Assembly: GCF_026151205.1 (NCBI RefSeq) | Contig: NC_087073.1 | Span: 6,903,001-6,967,000 of the forward strand | DNA length: 64,000 nucleotides | Source: Bolinopsis microptera | Lineage: Eukaryota; Ctenophora; Tentaculata; Lobata; Bolinopsidae | Direction: 5' to 3' | Shown: in pieces, positions 61,999 through 64,000 of the stretch | Numbering within the stretch: position 1 is the first letter of the stretch | Layout of the letters: each line of letters begins with the position of its first letter | The notes under the pieces: model-generated | What the model saw: the letters and a program-made list of their open reading frames with translations, nothing else | Told to the model about the DNA's origin: nothing | Databases searched by the model: none | Made by a program: the position numbers and the translations under genes

Positions 61999-62167
61999 GA
62001 TTAATTGACCCCAGTGTAATTACATGGGGGTCAATTGTCGTACTAAGTCCTAGATTTCGCGACAATTGACCCCAGTGTAATTACATAGGGGGTCGATTGT
62101 CGTACTAAACCCTAGATTTCGCGACAATTGACCCCCGTGTAATTACATAGGGGGTCAATTTTCGCGG
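61999..62167. repeat. 62-bp tandem repeat with internal palindromes
   Basis: About 2.7 copies of a 62-bp unit (starts near 61999, 62061 and 62123). Each carries gacaattgacccc and its complement gggggtcaattgtc, so every unit can form a hairpin. It directly adjoins the CCCTGA array. Confidence 0.9.
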
Positions 62168-63855
62168 TACCATATTTGCCGCCCAGGCACCTTGTAAATG
62201 AGTCCAACTCACTACCGCCGACAAAACGCAAACCAGTAATGAACCAAAAGCCGGGCCCGTCGGTGATGCTGAGAAAACTGTCAAATCAATAATTGGCACC
62301 TTGTTGATAGTTACGAGTCATGTTATCAATTCTACTTCTAAATTTGGTCGTAACTATGCGTATATTCCTCTCAACTCTTCCACTTTATGGACTTGTTAAC
62401 TGCGGTCCATTAAATATAATTGCTTTAAATATAACACTAATTAACACCATTATCGACCCTAGCTTTTCCATTTTTCTCTTCAGGGGAAACATTTAGAGTC
62501 GAAAGCAAAAGCCGCCCAGAAAAACATAAGCCCGCATTTAAAAACTGACTCGCCCAAAATATGACTGTTTTCTGCGATAATTTCCGATCGGAACTTTGGA
62601 CTTAAAACACCTTAGTTTGTGAAATAAATTTTAATGCACAGACTATATCAATATGTTTGATCATCGCCATCCACTGAATTTAATTCATAATTGTTCCAGT
62701 TTTAATCATTAATTAGCTGATTGTGTAAAATCGAAATTTTACAGATTTCTCAAAGAAGGAAATTCTAGCTAGGGCTAGATAAACTCAATTCAAGCCAAAA
62801 TCGGTATCAATAATGGGCCGTTGGCGTTGCCGTTACTGTCACCAACTTCGGCCAATATTATTTTCGATCGAAATTATTATTAAAGACCGCAACTCCAAAA
62901 CATATTTTACATTTCGGTAATACCAATGTCACAACAAGTACAACTAAACGGCAAACTGGGCAATTACAACCTCTCGGCTTTTGCACCGTACCCAAAGCAA
63001 AAAATGAAAGTTTAGTTAGAATAATCAAACTTATGGATTCAAAATTCAAATTCTGCTTACCGAGAAAGTTCTATAATTGTTACCCGCACAGGTACCGTCT
63101 TACCAAAGTTTTTAAAATTGAAGGTAAAATTTTGCCCCAAAGTGCACTGATACGGTTTCGTCACTAAGCTTGCTGTGATCTTAGTCACGTCCCTCATAAT
63201 TATACCCTCACTACCTCGAGCTCGCCCAAATTTTAAAAAGGATTCTGCAACTGTTAACAGTGTTAAGTGTTACTGTTAGTAACTGTGCTAGCTCAGGACC
63301 CAGACTACTGGTACCACCTACCAGTACTAACACTCGCACAATCGGAAACAGATCGGTCGCGAAGAGACTAAAAGGAATGTCTCTTTTACTCCTTTTGGCT
63401 TTTACGATACTCTTTATTAATCACGGTACTATCAGATATAACTAAATTTCGTGAGTTTCTTGCATTTTGATTTAGCTTAGGTGGAATTGCATTGGGAATT
63501 TGATTTAGGGGCAAAATGAATTGCAAAACGAAATTTGTAGGTTTATAATGTATAACCTACCAGGACGCGCGCCGAGTTGGACTCGTTTGGAACAAATATT
63601 TTACGAGTATCACTATCAGATCACCCGTTAAAGCGAAATGCGACAAATTATCAATATCTTTAAATGTTAAAGTTTGCTCTCCATAGTATAGAATTTCAAA
63701 AATTTGTGAAAATGTTGAATATATCAGAGGCAAGTACGGTGGATGCGGAATCGCTCTATTGACCTAATAATAGTAATACCGCACTTTTCCGCACCATCGG
63801 CCGATATTCACTCTGTCAAATTTTGAACACAGAATCCACAGTAAGGAAGATATTG
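62168..63855. other. Intergenic, no gene seen
   Basis: Only short open stretches on either strand; none resembles a known protein. Confidence 0.5.
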
Positions 63856-64000
63856 AGCTGATAGTCATAAAGAATGTGTAGTTTAGGCTTACCTTTTATA
63901 TAAAGTTAGTTTCATTAAAAAATATTGATATTTGACCAATTTATGTTATGGGCCAAAATCGATCAAATTTGGTGCGTATGCCCAAATATTGGCATATGGT
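63856..64000. mobile_element. Partial second copy of the TTAA palindrome family
   Basis: From about 63856 to the window edge the sequence closely follows the right arm of the palindrome at 19420-19560 (tgtagtttaggcttacctt, then tttggtgcgtatgcccaaat). The element continues past the window, so its ends cannot be judged. Confidence 0.85.

Overview
The window is nuclear DNA from an invertebrate animal. It is AT-rich, its genes are split by spliceosomal introns (GT-AG, with one apparent GC-AG), and the proteins are animal-type: a SWI/SNF core subunit, a GPI-anchor mannosyltransferase, a dynactin-type actin-related protein and two rhodopsin-like GPCRs. Gene density is low and transposon debris is abundant. 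The protein divergence (GPCRs without DRY, a very divergent Arp) would fit an early-branching or fast-evolving marine invertebrate, but the sequence alone does not fix the phylum.

Layout. 1-1.5 kb: no intact gene, only a decayed C2H2 zinc-finger remnant. 1.5-5.6 kb: two plus-strand genes, a two-exon ACTR10-like actin-related protein and a two-exon PIGM. 5.6-20.4 kb: no recognisable gene. This stretch holds 42-43-bp tandem blocks with a hairpin, a mariner-end fragment nested between inverted repeats, an 11-bp minisatellite, CCGGCTA palindromes, a 17-bp tandem array and a 1.36-kb near-perfect palindrome bounded by TTAA. 20.4-21.7 kb: a two-exon class A GPCR. 23.6-60.6 kb: a complete ten-exon SMARCB1/SNF5 gene (390 residues), seven exons packed into 2.7 kb and the last three beyond a 32-kb intron.

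That 32-kb intron contains a second class A GPCR on the minus strand (two exons), an intact 904-codon reverse transcriptase of an endonuclease-bearing (RLE-type) non-LTR retrotransposon on the minus strand, hAT-type MITEs with 8-bp target duplications, a TA-flanked mariner-type MITE, and homopolymer and tandem-repeat tracts. 60.6-64 kb: no gene; a 317-bp CCCTGA/TCAGGG array, a 62-bp palindromic tandem repeat, and the edge of a second copy of the TTAA palindrome family.

The host genes serve unrelated housekeeping or signalling roles (chromatin remodelling, GPI anchor assembly, dynein-dynactin transport, G-protein signalling); nothing suggests a shared pathway or operon. All exon joins were read by eye from frame, splice signals and family similarity. 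I did not find a convincing undescribed multi-gene system. The most distinctive structures are the TTAA palindrome family, the duplicated splice acceptor in the ACTR10-like gene, and the gene nesting inside SMARCB1.
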